Part shown: positions 1-7,442 of the stretch, one piece after another
How positions within the stretch are numbered: the stretch's first letter is position 1
Layout of the letters: the number at the start of each line of letters is the position of its first letter
From: an uncultured Hungatella sp.
GTDB taxonomy: Bacteria; Bacillota; Clostridia; Lachnospirales; Lachnospiraceae
NCBI GenBank assembly: GCA_910585435.1
Contig: CAJUEJ010000040.1
Coordinates: 1 to 31,146, forward strand
Length of the DNA stretch: 31,146 nucleotides
Direction of reading: 5' to 3'
Program-made: the position numbers and the translations under genes
Notes under the pieces: model-generated
Databases searched by the model: none
What the model saw: only the letters and a program-made list of their open reading frames with translations
Told to the model about the DNA's origin: nothing

Positions 1-640
1 TGTGGGGCCTTTGGGGAACCCGTCGGAGTTTGTCCGGGAAGATCCGGAGACCCTGAAAAATAAAAAAATGCTGTTCGTGGCAGGAGGCGTGGGCGCTGCC
101 CCGGTGTACCCCCAGGTGAAGTGGCTGCGGGAGCATGGCATTGATGCCGATGTAATCATCGGCTCCAAGACAAAGGATATGCTGATACTGGAAGAGCCTA
201 TGAAAGCCGTAGCCGGGAACCTGTACATAACCACAGACGACGGCTCCTATGTGAGAAAGGGCATGGTTACGGATGTGGTGAAAGACCTGGTGGAGAACCA
301 GGGAAAGCACTACGATGTGTGTGTGGCAATCGGCCCTATGATTATGATGAAGTTTACAAGCCTGCTTACAAAGCAGCTGCATATCCCCACCATCGTAAGC
401 ATGAACCCTATCATGGTGGACGGAACCGGCATGTGCGGCGCCTGCCGCTTAACCGTAGGGGATGAGGTAAAATTTGCCTGTGTAGACGGCCCGGAATTTG
501 ACGGCCACCTGGTAAACTTTGACGAAGCCATGAAGCGGCAGCAGATGTATAAGACCGAGGAAGGCCGGGCCATGCTCAGGCTTAAAGAGGGGGATACCCA
601 CCATGGAGGCTGCGGGCACTGCGGCAGTGACGACAGGTAA
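1..640 (+). CDS. nfnA: NfnA-type electron-transfer subunit (ferredoxin-NADP reductase subunit alpha), 5' truncated
   Basis: This is the C-terminal 212 residues of a flavoprotein of the ferredoxin-NADP reductase / dihydroorotate dehydrogenase electron-transfer (PyrK-like) family. The window edge removes the start, probably about 70-80 residues with part of the FAD domain, judged from the usual ~280 residues. The NAD-binding region begins with FVAGGVGAAPVYPQVKWL. Near the C-terminus is an iron-sulfur motif: Asp140 (of this fragment), Cys145, Cys148 and Cys160, spaced D-x4-C-x2-C-x11-C. In PyrK-like proteins the first ligand is Cys. Asp at this place is, from memory, a feature of NfnA. The gene lies just before nfnB, supporting the NADH-dependent reduced ferredoxin:NADP+ oxidoreductase complex, a soluble electron-bifurcating enzyme. 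In databases it may be called sulfide/dihydroorotate dehydrogenase-like FAD/NAD-binding protein. The product ends in a small Cys/His-rich tail (GGCGHCGSDDR). Confidence 0.85.
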   Translation, partial: VGPLGNPSEFVREDPETLKNKKMLFVAGGVGAAPVYPQVKWLREHGIDADVIIGSKTKDMLILEEPMKAVAGNLYITTDDGSYVRKGMVTDVVKDLVENQGKHYDVCVAIGPMIMMKFTSLLTKQLHIPTIVSMNPIMVDGTGMCGACRLTVGDEVKFACVDGPEFDGHLVNFDEAMKRQQMYKTEEGRAMLRLKEGDTHHGGCGHCGSDDR

Positions 641-686
641 GGGGAACGCTCAAGGCTCAAGGGAAAAAATGGAGGAAATTATAGAG

Positions 687-2081
687 ATGACAGACGTATT
701 AAAAAAGGTTCCTGTCCGTGAGCAGGATCCTAAGGTAAGGACCGCCAATTTTCAGGAGGTCTGCCTGGGATATAATAAAGAAGAAGCCATGGAAGAGGCT
801 TCCCGGTGTTTAAACTGTAAGAATGCCAAATGTGTAAAAGGCTGCCCGGTGGCCATCAATATTCCGGGATTTATAAATGAAGTAAAACAGGGGAATTTTA
901 AAGAGGCAGCAAAGGAGATAGCCAAAGCTTCCGCCCTGCCGGCAGTCTGCGGCCGGGTATGCCCTCAGGAAAGCCAGTGCGAGGGCCAGTGTATCCGAGG
1001 AATCAAGGGAGAGCCGGTATCCATCGGAAAGCTGGAGCGCTTCGTGGCTGACTGGTCCAGGGAGAACGGCTTTGTGCCAGAGGCCCCAGAACATACCAAC
1101 GGAAAGAAAATAGCCGTCATAGGCTCCGGCCCCTCCGGCCTGACCTGCGCCGGAGACCTGGCCAAGATGGGATACGAAGTAACCATCTTCGAGGCCCTCC
1201 ACGAACCAGGAGGCGTGCTGCTGTACGGAATCCCGGAATTCCGTCTTCCCAAAGAGGGCGTAGTAAAGCCGGAGATAGAGAATGTAAAGAAGCTGGGAGT
1301 AAAGATAGAGACCAACGTGATTATCGGAAAATCCATAACCATCGACCAGCTTCTGGAGGAAGAAGGCTTCCATGCAGTGTTCATCGGTTCCGGAGCCGGG
1401 CTTCCTATGTTCATGGGAATCCCCGGGGAGAATGCCAACGGAGTCTTCTCTGCCAACGAATATTTGACCCGGAGCAACCTGATGAAAGCCTTCCGGGATG
1501 ACTACGACACCCCCATTGCCGCCGGCAGGAAAGTAGCCGTGGTAGGTGGAGGAAACGTAGCCATGGATGCAGCCCGTACAGCCCTGCGCCTGGGAGCAGA
1601 CGTACATATCGTGTACCGGAGAAGTGAGGCAGAACTTCCAGCCAGAGCAGAAGAAGTCCACCACGCCAAAGAAGAAGGAATCATCTTCAACCTTCTCACC
1701 AACCCGGTGGAGATTCTCACAGACGAAAACGGCTGGGTAAAAGGAATGAAATGCATCCGCATGGAGCTGGGAGAGCCGGATGCCTCCGGAAGAAGAAGGC
1801 CGGTGCCAGTAGAAGGCTCAGAATTCATCATAGAAGCAGATACGGTCATCATGTCCCTGGGAACCTCCCCCAACCCTCTGATTTCCAGCACCACCAAAGG
1901 ACTGGAAGTCAACCGGAGGAAGTGTATCGTGGCAGAAGAGGCAACCGGAAAAACCAGCAGGGAAGGGGTCTACGCAGGAGGAGATGCCGTCACCGGAGCC
2001 GCCACCGTGATTCTGGCCATGGAGGCCGGAAGAGCCGGAGCCAGAGGGATTCATGGGTATCTTTCCGGAAAAACAGAATAA
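687..2081 (+). CDS. nfnB: NfnB / GltA-type NADPH oxidoreductase (glutamate synthase small-subunit family)
   Basis: This is a 464-residue flavoprotein of the GltD/GltA family and the large subunit of the Nfn complex. The N-terminal region has two cysteine sets for [4Fe-4S] clusters: C41, C44, C49, C53 and C88, C92, C98, C102. A first FAD/NAD Rossmann motif follows (VIGSGPSGLTCAGDLAKMG, about residue 147 on), then a second one (VVGGGNVAMDAARTALRLGA) for NADP(H). The ATG at 687 is preferred because GGAGG lies at 671-675 and the protein then starts MTDVLKKVPVREQDPKVR, as is usual. An in-frame ATG at 603 inside nfnA would add 28 residues of low-quality sequence. The gap to nfnA is 46 bases and they are surely co-transcribed. 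Automatic annotation often calls it NADPH-dependent glutamate synthase. The partner upstream favours Nfn, and no glutamate synthase large subunit is seen here. Confidence 0.88.
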   Translation: MTDVLKKVPVREQDPKVRTANFQEVCLGYNKEEAMEEASRCLNCKNAKCVKGCPVAINIPGFINEVKQGNFKEAAKEIAKASALPAVCGRVCPQESQCEGQCIRGIKGEPVSIGKLERFVADWSRENGFVPEAPEHTNGKKIAVIGSGPSGLTCAGDLAKMGYEVTIFEALHEPGGVLLYGIPEFRLPKEGVVKPEIENVKKLGVKIETNVIIGKSITIDQLLEEEGFHAVFIGSGAGLPMFMGIPGENANGVFSANEYLTRSNLMKAFRDDYDTPIAAGRKVAVVGGGNVAMDAARTALRLGADVHIVYRRSEAELPARAEEVHHAKEEGIIFNLLTNPVEILTDENGWVKGMKCIRMELGEPDASGRRRPVPVEGSEFIIEADTVIMSLGTSPNPLISSTTKGLEVNRRKCIVAEEATGKTSREGVYAGGDAVTGAATVILAMEAGRAGARGIHGYLSGKTE

Positions 2082-2102
2082 AAAAGTGTAAAGTAAAGGC
2101 AG

Positions 2103-2145
2103 AGCCGCTGCATACCAAAGAAAGAATGGTGCGCAGCGGCTTTCA
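2103..2145 (+). terminator. Hairpin after nfnB, possible weak terminator
   Basis: AGCCGCTGC (2103-2111) pairs perfectly with GCAGCGGCT (2133-2141), with further partial pairing inside (ATACC with GGTGC). Only a short T-run (TTT) follows, so as an intrinsic terminator it is weak. It lies 21 bases past the nfnB stop, a suitable place. Its right side runs into the reduced copy of the short intergenic element, so it may belong to that element instead. Confidence 0.5.
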
Positions 2146-2192
2146 TGTGCCGATGTGTATTTATGCTTGAAACCAGAGAAAGCTTATGCTAA
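2140..2192 (+). repeat. Reduced copy of the short intergenic element (+ orientation)
   Basis: CTTTCATGTGC (2140-2150) is identical to the start of the element found on the opposite strand at 2207-2255. The mini-ORF from the ATG at 2145 reads M-C-R-C-V-F-M-L-E and ends with TAA at 2190-2192. The fuller opposite-strand copy reads M-C-G-G-A-S-A-A-G and ends C-C-I-F-M-L-A. Both ends resemble that copy while the middle is missing. The two copies form an inverted pair separated by about 90 bases. That this is a deletion derivative is inference. Confidence 0.35.
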
Positions 2193-2195
2193 CAT
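2167..2195 (+). promoter_or_regulatory. Sigma-A-type promoter upstream of the broken ATPase gene
   Basis: TTGAAA (2167-2172), a 17-base spacer and TAACAT (2190-2195) with an extended -10 (TGC just before it) make a reasonable vegetative promoter. Transcription would start near 2202, leaving a leader of about 90 bases to the ATG at 2291. The leader runs antisense through the element copy at 2207-2255. Confidence 0.5.
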
Positions 2196-2206
2196 AAAAA
2201 TACAGC

Positions 2207-2255
2207 AAACCTGTATGCGCCCGGCAGCGGACGCACCACCGCACATGAAAGTCTG
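2207..2255 (-). repeat. Dispersed short intergenic element, copy A, with 20-codon mini-ORF
   Basis: On the minus strand this stretch starts CAGACTTTCATGTG, contains GGTGCGTCCGC and GCCGG, and ends CAGGTTT. The same blocks in the same order occur on the + strand at 15339-15392. A mini-ORF starts at the ATG at 2246 (minus strand) and stops at 2184: M-C-G-G-A-S-A-A-G-R-I-Q-V-C-C-I-F-M-L-A. No good ribosome binding site is visible before it. The 5' part matches the mini-ORF of the second copy (M-W-G-G-A-S-A-A-G). Whether it is translated, structural RNA or a REP-like mobile repeat cannot be told from here. Confidence 0.6.
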
Positions 2256-2290
2256 TTGCAGATTATAGGAACTTTGAAAGGGGGGAATCC

Positions 2291-3791
2291 ATGAACAGGA
2301 CATTTAATACAGAAGGATACTGTGATCCGGAATTTAACTATATGGTGGATTTGTCTGAACGCCTGAAGGCTATCAAGGAGATGGTGGACAGTGAAAAATA
2401 TTTTACTATCAATAAGGCAAGGCAGTACGGAAAAACCACGGTTCTGACTGCCCTTGCAGAATATCTGCAAATGGAATATGAAGTGATATCCCTGGATTTT
2501 CAGACTATGAGTTCTCTGGCTTTTGAAAGTGAACAGGCGTTTGTAACAGCATTTTCAGAAGAATTGCTGGACAATGCTTTGCTTCCTGAAAAGATGAAAG
2601 AAAAGCTTCTTGCATGTATAGAAAAGAAATCAGGATCTGTCTCACTTTCAGCGTTATTCCGTGTTTTAAAGGCATGGTGCAAGAGTACAGAAAAAAAGAT
2701 CGTTTTAATGATTGATGAAGTAGATACGGCTACTAACAATCAGGTTTTTTTAGACTTTCTGGCACAGCTTAGGGCAGCTTATCTAAACAGGAGAAAAGTG
2801 CCAACCTTTCAGTCCGTAATTCTTGCAGGGGTTTATGATGTGCGCAATATTAAGAAAAAGATTCGGCTGGAGGAGGAGCATAAAACTAATAGTCCATGGA
2901 ATATTGCAGCTGATTTTTTAGTAGATATGAGTTTTTCTGTGACGGATATTAACGGAATGCTTAAAGAATATGAAGCAGACTATCACACAGGGATGGATAT
3001 TGAAAAAATGGCAGCTTTATTATATGGCTGTACTTCCGGTTACCCTTACCTTGTTTCCAGGCTTTGTAAGCTGTTGGATGAATTTGTCGCAGGAAGCGAA
3101 GAATTTTCTGATAAGACCAGTGCATGGACCTTGGAAGGCCTGATGATGGCAGAGAAACGACTTCTCAATGAAAATAATCCATTGTTTCAATCACTTACAG
3201 GAAAGCTGGCGGATTATCCGCAGCTTCGAACTATTTTATATCAGCTTTTATTTACAGGTAAGGCTATACCATATGTCTCACAAAATTCCTGTATTGATAT
3301 TGCCGCAATGTTTGGTTTCATAAAAAATGATAACGGATGTGTAGCTATTTCAAACCGGATTTTTGAGTCTGTACTGTACAACTTGTTTATTTCCGAAGAA
3401 TTTATTACCAGCAAGCTGTACGATACAGGGCTCATGGAAAAGAATCAGTTTATTGTCGGCGGTCATCTGGATGTCAGGCAGACGCTATTTTCTGTTGTTT
3501 TTAAAACCAATTATCAATGGTGTGGGCAATATCTATGTGGAGCCGGAGACCCGTAATCATGAGAGGATGGATTTAGTTATTGATTACCGCAAAGAACAGA
3601 GCATTATTGAGTTGAAGATATGGCGGGGCAATGCTTACAATGAACGGGGAGAAAAGCAGCTTTCTGATTATCTGGAATATTTCCATCTGAAAAAGGGATA
3701 TATGCTTAGTTTTAACTTCAACCAGAAAAAGAAAATTGGTATAAAGGAGATTGTTTTAGGAGATAAGGTTTTGATCGAGGCGGTTGTATGA
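2291..3791 (+). pseudogene. AAA-ATPase-like / PD-(D/E)XK nuclease-superfamily protein, frameshifted
   Basis: The first reading frame (2291-3556) starts at ATG 2291 behind GGGGGG (2279-2284). It encodes the AAA-ATPase_like domain: a Walker A-like RQYGKTT at residues 39-45, Walker B-like IVLMIDEVD, and later FIVGGHLDV. The frame then turns to nonsense (RQTLFSVVF) and stops at 3556. The other frame continues the family's C-terminal part from about 3474: GRRYFLLFLKPIINGVGN, then MDLVIDYRKE and IIELKIWRG, the D...ExK core of a PD-(D/E)XK nuclease fold, ending at 3791. In intact relatives, as I remember them, several dozen residues separate GGHLD from the GRRYF block. The missing stretch plus the frame change suggest an internal deletion around 3473-3475. 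The gene is visibly A+T-richer than its neighbours, suggesting acquired DNA. The biological role of this family, often present in many copies per genome, is not established. A sequencing error alone would not explain the missing residues. Confidence 0.75.
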
Positions 3792-3835
3792 TACCTTAAA
3801 CACACAGGAACCTATAAAAGAAGGAGAAGCATTCT

Positions 3836-5026
3836 ATGAAAAAATATAAACGGATTTTTACCATTGTTATCGATTCTCTGGGAATCGGGGCCATGCCTGA
3901 TGCGGCGGATTACGGGGATGGGGGAACAGATACATTGGGGCATATTGATGAGAGGATGGGAAAATTTCACATTCCTAATCTGGAAAAGCTGGGCCTGGCC
4001 AACCTTCATCCCATGATTCATGTGTCGCCGGCAGACAGTCCCATGGGATATTACGGGCGGCTTTTTGAGGCCAGTGTGGGCAAGGATACTATGACCGGAC
4101 ACTGGGAGATGATGGGACTTTACATAACCAGGCCCTTTCAGACATTTACAGATACAGGCTTTCCCAAAGAGCTTCTGGAAGAACTGTCAAAGAGGACCGG
4201 ACATAAGATTGTAGGCAACAAGGCGGCCAGCGGCACAGAGATTTTAGAGGAGCTGGGAGAACATGAGATTGCCACCGGGGATATGATCGTGTATACCTCT
4301 GCAGATTCAGTGCTTCAGATCTGCGGCAATGAGGAGACCTTTGGATTAAAGGAGCTGTACCGGTGCTGTGAGATTGCCAGAGAGCTGACTATGCGTGATG
4401 AATGGAAGGTGGGGCGTGTCATTGCCAGACCTTATGTGGGGAAGAAAAAAGGGGAATTTAAACGTACCTCCAACCGCCACGATTACGCGCTGAAGCCCTA
4501 TGGGAAAACGGCGATGGATGCTTTGAAGGAAGGGGGATACGCTGTAATCAGCGTAGGGAAAATCAGGGATATTTTTGACGGAGAGGGAATCACGGAAAGC
4601 CATAAATCCAAAAGCAGTGTTCATGGAATGGAACAGACCATTGAGATTGCGGATCAGGATTTCACCGGCCTTTGCTTTGTAAATCTGGTAGATTTTGACG
4701 CACTTTGGGGGCACAGAAGAGATCCTGTCGGGTATGGGCAGGAGCTGGAGCGCTTTGATGAAAAGCTGGGCCTGCTTCTTCCTAAGTTGCAGAAGGATGA
4801 TCTGCTGATCATTACGGCGGATCACGGAAATGATCCGACTCATACAGGAACAGATCACACCAGGGAGATGGTGCCGTTTTTAGCCTACTCCCCATCCTTT
4901 GCAGGATGCGGCAGACTTCCTGACCGGCAGACCTTCGGGGTCATCGGCGCTACCATCGCGGATAATTTCCAGGTAGACATGCCAGAGGGAACCATAGGAG
5001 CTTCCATTTTAGAGGAGCTGCGATAG
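3836..5026 (+). CDS. deoB: Phosphopentomutase
   Basis: This 396-residue alkaline-phosphatase-superfamily enzyme interconverts (deoxy)ribose 1-phosphate and 5-phosphate in cytosolic nucleoside salvage. The N-terminal metal-binding segment has Asp13 in IVIDSLGIGAMPDAADYG. Thr85 lies in KDTMTGHWEMMG and corresponds to the phosphorylated active-site Thr of bacillar phosphopentomutases. The C-terminal metal site is ITADHGNDPTHTGTDHTREM, with D329 and H330. The length is typical. AAGGAGA precedes the ATG closely. The stop codon TAG overlaps the GTG start of the next gene by one base, so the two are translationally linked. Uridine phosphorylase at 19154 makes the substrate for this enzyme but is not in the same operon. 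Confidence 0.96.
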   Translation: MKKYKRIFTIVIDSLGIGAMPDAADYGDGGTDTLGHIDERMGKFHIPNLEKLGLANLHPMIHVSPADSPMGYYGRLFEASVGKDTMTGHWEMMGLYITRPFQTFTDTGFPKELLEELSKRTGHKIVGNKAASGTEILEELGEHEIATGDMIVYTSADSVLQICGNEETFGLKELYRCCEIARELTMRDEWKVGRVIARPYVGKKKGEFKRTSNRHDYALKPYGKTAMDALKEGGYAVISVGKIRDIFDGEGITESHKSKSSVHGMEQTIEIADQDFTGLCFVNLVDFDALWGHRRDPVGYGQELERFDEKLGLLLPKLQKDDLLIITADHGNDPTHTGTDHTREMVPFLAYSPSFAGCGRLPDRQTFGVIGATIADNFQVDMPEGTIGASILEELR

Positions 5027-6723
5027 TGAATACTGTGCGGAAATACAGACGATTAGGAGAAGTCCTTCTTACCCTTGGCCTGCTGGAGGAGGATATGTTA
5101 AGGCGTGCCCTGGAGCTTCAGAAGGTTTCAGGGGAACGGCTGGGAACCGTGTTGGTAAAATACGGCATGCTTACGGATCAACAGCTGATAGAGGCTCTGC
5201 AGGCACAGCTGGAGGTTCCCTTTGTGGATCTTTCAAAGGCAAAGATTGAAGCCAGGATGGCGGCGGTTCTGCCGAAAAATATTGCAGTAAGAAATGAAGT
5301 GGTTCCCGTGAGAACAGAGGATGACAGGCTGTATCTGGCCATGAAGGATCCTATGGACTTTATGGCAGTGGAGGAGGTAAGGGCTGCTTCCGGATACAGA
5401 GTGGTGATTCCGCTGATTGCAAATCCAAACGGCGTAAACCGGGCTATCGAGGAGCTGTACGGCAGAGAAGGGGTGGCCAAAGCCATCGAGGAGATGAAGA
5501 AAAGCAGCTCGTTCAATGGAAAGCAGGGAAAGGACAGCAGTGTTCTGGATGTAAAAGAGGATCAGGAGGATGGCGCACCTACCATCCGCCTGGTGAATTC
5601 ATTCCTTAACCGGGCAGTGAAGGAGCGGGCCAGTGATATTCATTTGGAGCCAAGAGAAAAAGAGCTGGCGGTGCGCATAAGGATTGACGGCGTCCTCCAT
5701 CAAATCCTGAATGTGCCGGGGAATCTGCAGCTTTCCGTTATTTCCAGGATTAAAGTAATGGGCGGTATGAATACGACGGAACACAGGGTGCCTCAGGACG
5801 GCCGGGCCAGCATAAAGATTCAGGGGCAGACCATTGATTTGAGAATTTCCACTCTCCCGGTGATTCATGGCGAGAAGGTGGTAATCCGCCTTTTGAATCA
5901 ATCGGCGGCGTTGCTGACAAGCCAGGGTATCGGGCTGTTTGGAAATGATCTGGAAAAATACAGAAGGCTGTTGGACAGGCGAAGCGGTGTAATTCTCCTG
6001 GCAGGGCCTACCGGAAGCGGAAAAACCTCCACCATGTATACCATGATTCAGGAGCTGAACCGTGAGGGAGTAAACCTGGTGACATTGGAAGAGCCTGTGG
6101 AATACCACATAGAAGGAGTAAATCAGGTTCCCATCTATGAGAAGGTGGGGATGACATTTGCCGAGGGGCTTCGTGCAATCTTAAGACAGGATCCGGACAT
6201 TATTGCGGTAGGTGAGATCCGTGACAAGGAGACTGCCAGAATCGCCATGCAGGCAGCGCTGACAGGACATCTGGTATTGTCTACCATACATACAAGCGAT
6301 GCAGTGACAGCGATTAACCGATTGAGAAATATAGGCGTGGAGCCGTACCTGATTGCAGAGGCCATAAGCGGAATTGTCTCCCAGAGGCTGGTCCGGAAAA
6401 TCTGTCCCAGCTGTAAAGAAGCGTATGTGCCAGACAGAGAGGAACGGGAGCTTTTAAGGATCAGCCCTGAGGCCAGGGTGGTGTGTTACAGAGGAAAGGG
6501 ATGTCCCCATTGCTTTAATACTGGCTACAGAGGAAGGATTGGCGTATTTGAAATTCTGATCATGGGGCCGGAGATAAGGCGGTGTATTATGGAGGGAAAA
6601 AGCAAGGAGGAGATGCTTGGGGCAGCCAGGAAGCCTGGGGATCTGCTTATGTGGGATAATTGCCGGAAGCTGGTGATGGAGGGAATCACTACGGTGGAAG
6701 AGGCCAGAGGATTGGTTCGGTGA
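5026..6723 (+). CDS. GspE/PilB-family secretion or type IV pilus assembly ATPase
   Basis: This 565-residue hexameric cytoplasmic ATPase belongs to the type II secretion / type IV pilus family. The N-terminal MshEN-type domain covers about residues 8-140 (RLGEVLLTLGLLEEDMLRRAL and a second GTVLVKYGMLTDQQL repeat). The ATPase core has the Walker A GPTGSGKT at about 327-334, an Asp box around LEEPVEYHIEG, the Walker B region DPDIIAVGEIRD near 388-400 and the His box LTGHLVLSTIHTSD. A zinc-binding insert has CPSC at about 460 and CPHC at about 493. Start GTG 5026 overlaps the deoB stop and gives a standard N-terminus. A second GTG lies three codons further. No PilC, PilT, pilin or prepilin peptidase gene is in the window, so the partner proteins must be elsewhere. 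It ends 11 bases from the convergent repressor gene. Confidence 0.93.
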   Translation: MNTVRKYRRLGEVLLTLGLLEEDMLRRALELQKVSGERLGTVLVKYGMLTDQQLIEALQAQLEVPFVDLSKAKIEARMAAVLPKNIAVRNEVVPVRTEDDRLYLAMKDPMDFMAVEEVRAASGYRVVIPLIANPNGVNRAIEELYGREGVAKAIEEMKKSSSFNGKQGKDSSVLDVKEDQEDGAPTIRLVNSFLNRAVKERASDIHLEPREKELAVRIRIDGVLHQILNVPGNLQLSVISRIKVMGGMNTTEHRVPQDGRASIKIQGQTIDLRISTLPVIHGEKVVIRLLNQSAALLTSQGIGLFGNDLEKYRRLLDRRSGVILLAGPTGSGKTSTMYTMIQELNREGVNLVTLEEPVEYHIEGVNQVPIYEKVGMTFAEGLRAILRQDPDIIAVGEIRDKETARIAMQAALTGHLVLSTIHTSDAVTAINRLRNIGVEPYLIAEAISGIVSQRLVRKICPSCKEAYVPDREERELLRISPEARVVCYRGKGCPHCFNTGYRGRIGVFEILIMGPEIRRCIMEGKSKEEMLGAARKPGDLLMWDNCRKLVMEGITTVEEARGLVR

Positions 6724-6734
6724 GGATGGAAACT

Positions 6735-7139
6735 TTAATCTTCCGGCCTGCAGGAAGGAAAGTGGAGGAGGATATGTTTCTTCAATGCGCCGAAGCTTTC
6801 AGGGCTGATATCGTGTTCCATCTTGCAGGCATCGGCCACGGCAGTGTCAGGAGACACGCCCAGCTGCATCAGCCATTTGGATAAAAGCGAGTGGCGCTCA
6901 TACACGGTCTGTGCGATGGACAGGCCCTGTTCTGTCAGGCATATGAAGCCTTCTTCTGTGACAGTGATGTAATTGCGGTTTCGCAGGTTTTTCATAGCCA
7001 CACTGACACTTGGCTTGGAAAAATGCATCTCGTTGGCAATGTCTATAGAGCGCACCTGGGGAAGGCGGCTGCTCAGAATCAGGATGGTCTCCAGGTAATC
7101 CTCCACGGATTCCTCGGACTTGTGTTGGATATAGCTCAT
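6735..7139 (-). CDS. DtxR/MntR-family metal-dependent transcriptional repressor
   Basis: This 134-residue protein has an N-terminal winged helix (IDIANEMHFSKPSVSVAMKNLRNRNYI) and a metal-binding dimerisation domain, without the SH3-like third domain of DtxR. The metal ligands can be placed by comparison with Bacillus MntR: D14 and E17 in VEDYLETI, H83 in YERHSLL, and C105, E108, H109 in ACKMEHDIS. MntR has Glu at the position of C105, while DtxR/IdeR-type iron regulators have Cys there. The ligand set is thus DtxR-like on an MntR-length protein, and I would not assign Mn over Fe. The start at 7139 has AAAAGGAG about ten bases upstream. It is convergent with the ATPase gene, with only 11 bases between them, and is driven by its own promoter. 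The target genes are not evident nearby. Confidence 0.9.
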   Translation of the reverse strand: MSYIQHKSEESVEDYLETILILSSRLPQVRSIDIANEMHFSKPSVSVAMKNLRNRNYITVTEEGFICLTEQGLSIAQTVYERHSLLSKWLMQLGVSPDTAVADACKMEHDISPESFGALKKHILLHFPSCRPED

Positions 7140-7163
7140 GGAAGGTGACTCCTTTTTTGATTT

Positions 7164-7192
7164 ATTTTAGCATTGGGGAGGGGAGATTGCAA
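7164..7192 (-). promoter_or_regulatory. Sigma-A promoter of the DtxR/MntR-like repressor
   Basis: On the minus strand TTGCAA (7192-7187), a 17-base spacer and TAAAAT (7169-7164) form a good vegetative promoter. Transcription would begin near 7157, about 17 bases before the start codon at 7139. No clear inverted repeat for autoregulation was seen. Confidence 0.65.
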
Positions 7193-7442
7193 GGGTGATG
7201 TAATCTTTTTAACAGTTCCTGCTTATACGGACAAGAAGCTCATGGGCAGCAGCCATAAAAGTCAGGAGGGCCAGCAGGAAGAAGGGGAACAGGGATACGT
7301 GGATGCGGGAGGCAATCAGGCTGCAATGTATTCCTGCAGATGCCGGACGGATACACTAAGCCGGGCCGGACAGCCAAACCGGCAGTCTGCAGAGAAATGG
7401 CATCAGCCTGGAGAAAAAAGAACCAGAAAAGGAGACAGGACA
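7193..7442. other. Gap with no recognised gene
   Basis: I see no convincing gene here. The + strand is open without a stop from about 7173 into the phosphatase gene, but it encodes a Gly/Gln/Arg-rich sequence without resemblance to anything. On the minus strand, about 7215-7355, one frame encodes a hydrophobic segment (HVSLFPFFLLALLTFMAAAHELL) ending in a stop, but it lacks a start codon and is bounded upstream by another stop, so it could be a gene remnant. Confidence 0.5.

Noticed and set aside
603..686. Earlier start of nfnB at 603, overlapping nfnA
   Set aside because: The extra 28 residues look like out-of-frame nfnA sequence, while 687 has GGAGG upstream and gives the usual N-terminus.
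810..1664. Open frame of 284 codons on the minus strand
   Set aside because: It lies opposite nfnB, with its iron-sulfur and Rossmann motifs. There is no independent start signal or similarity.
687..2081. Glutamate synthase small subunit as the function of this gene
   Set aside because: The immediate NfnA-type partner and absence of a large glutamate synthase subunit make the Nfn complex a better call, though the family is the same.
7173..7442. N-terminal extension of the HAD phosphatase
   Set aside because: The family starts just before the DLDGT motif. GTG 7443 with GGAG eight bases upstream explains the start. The sequence before it has no family features.
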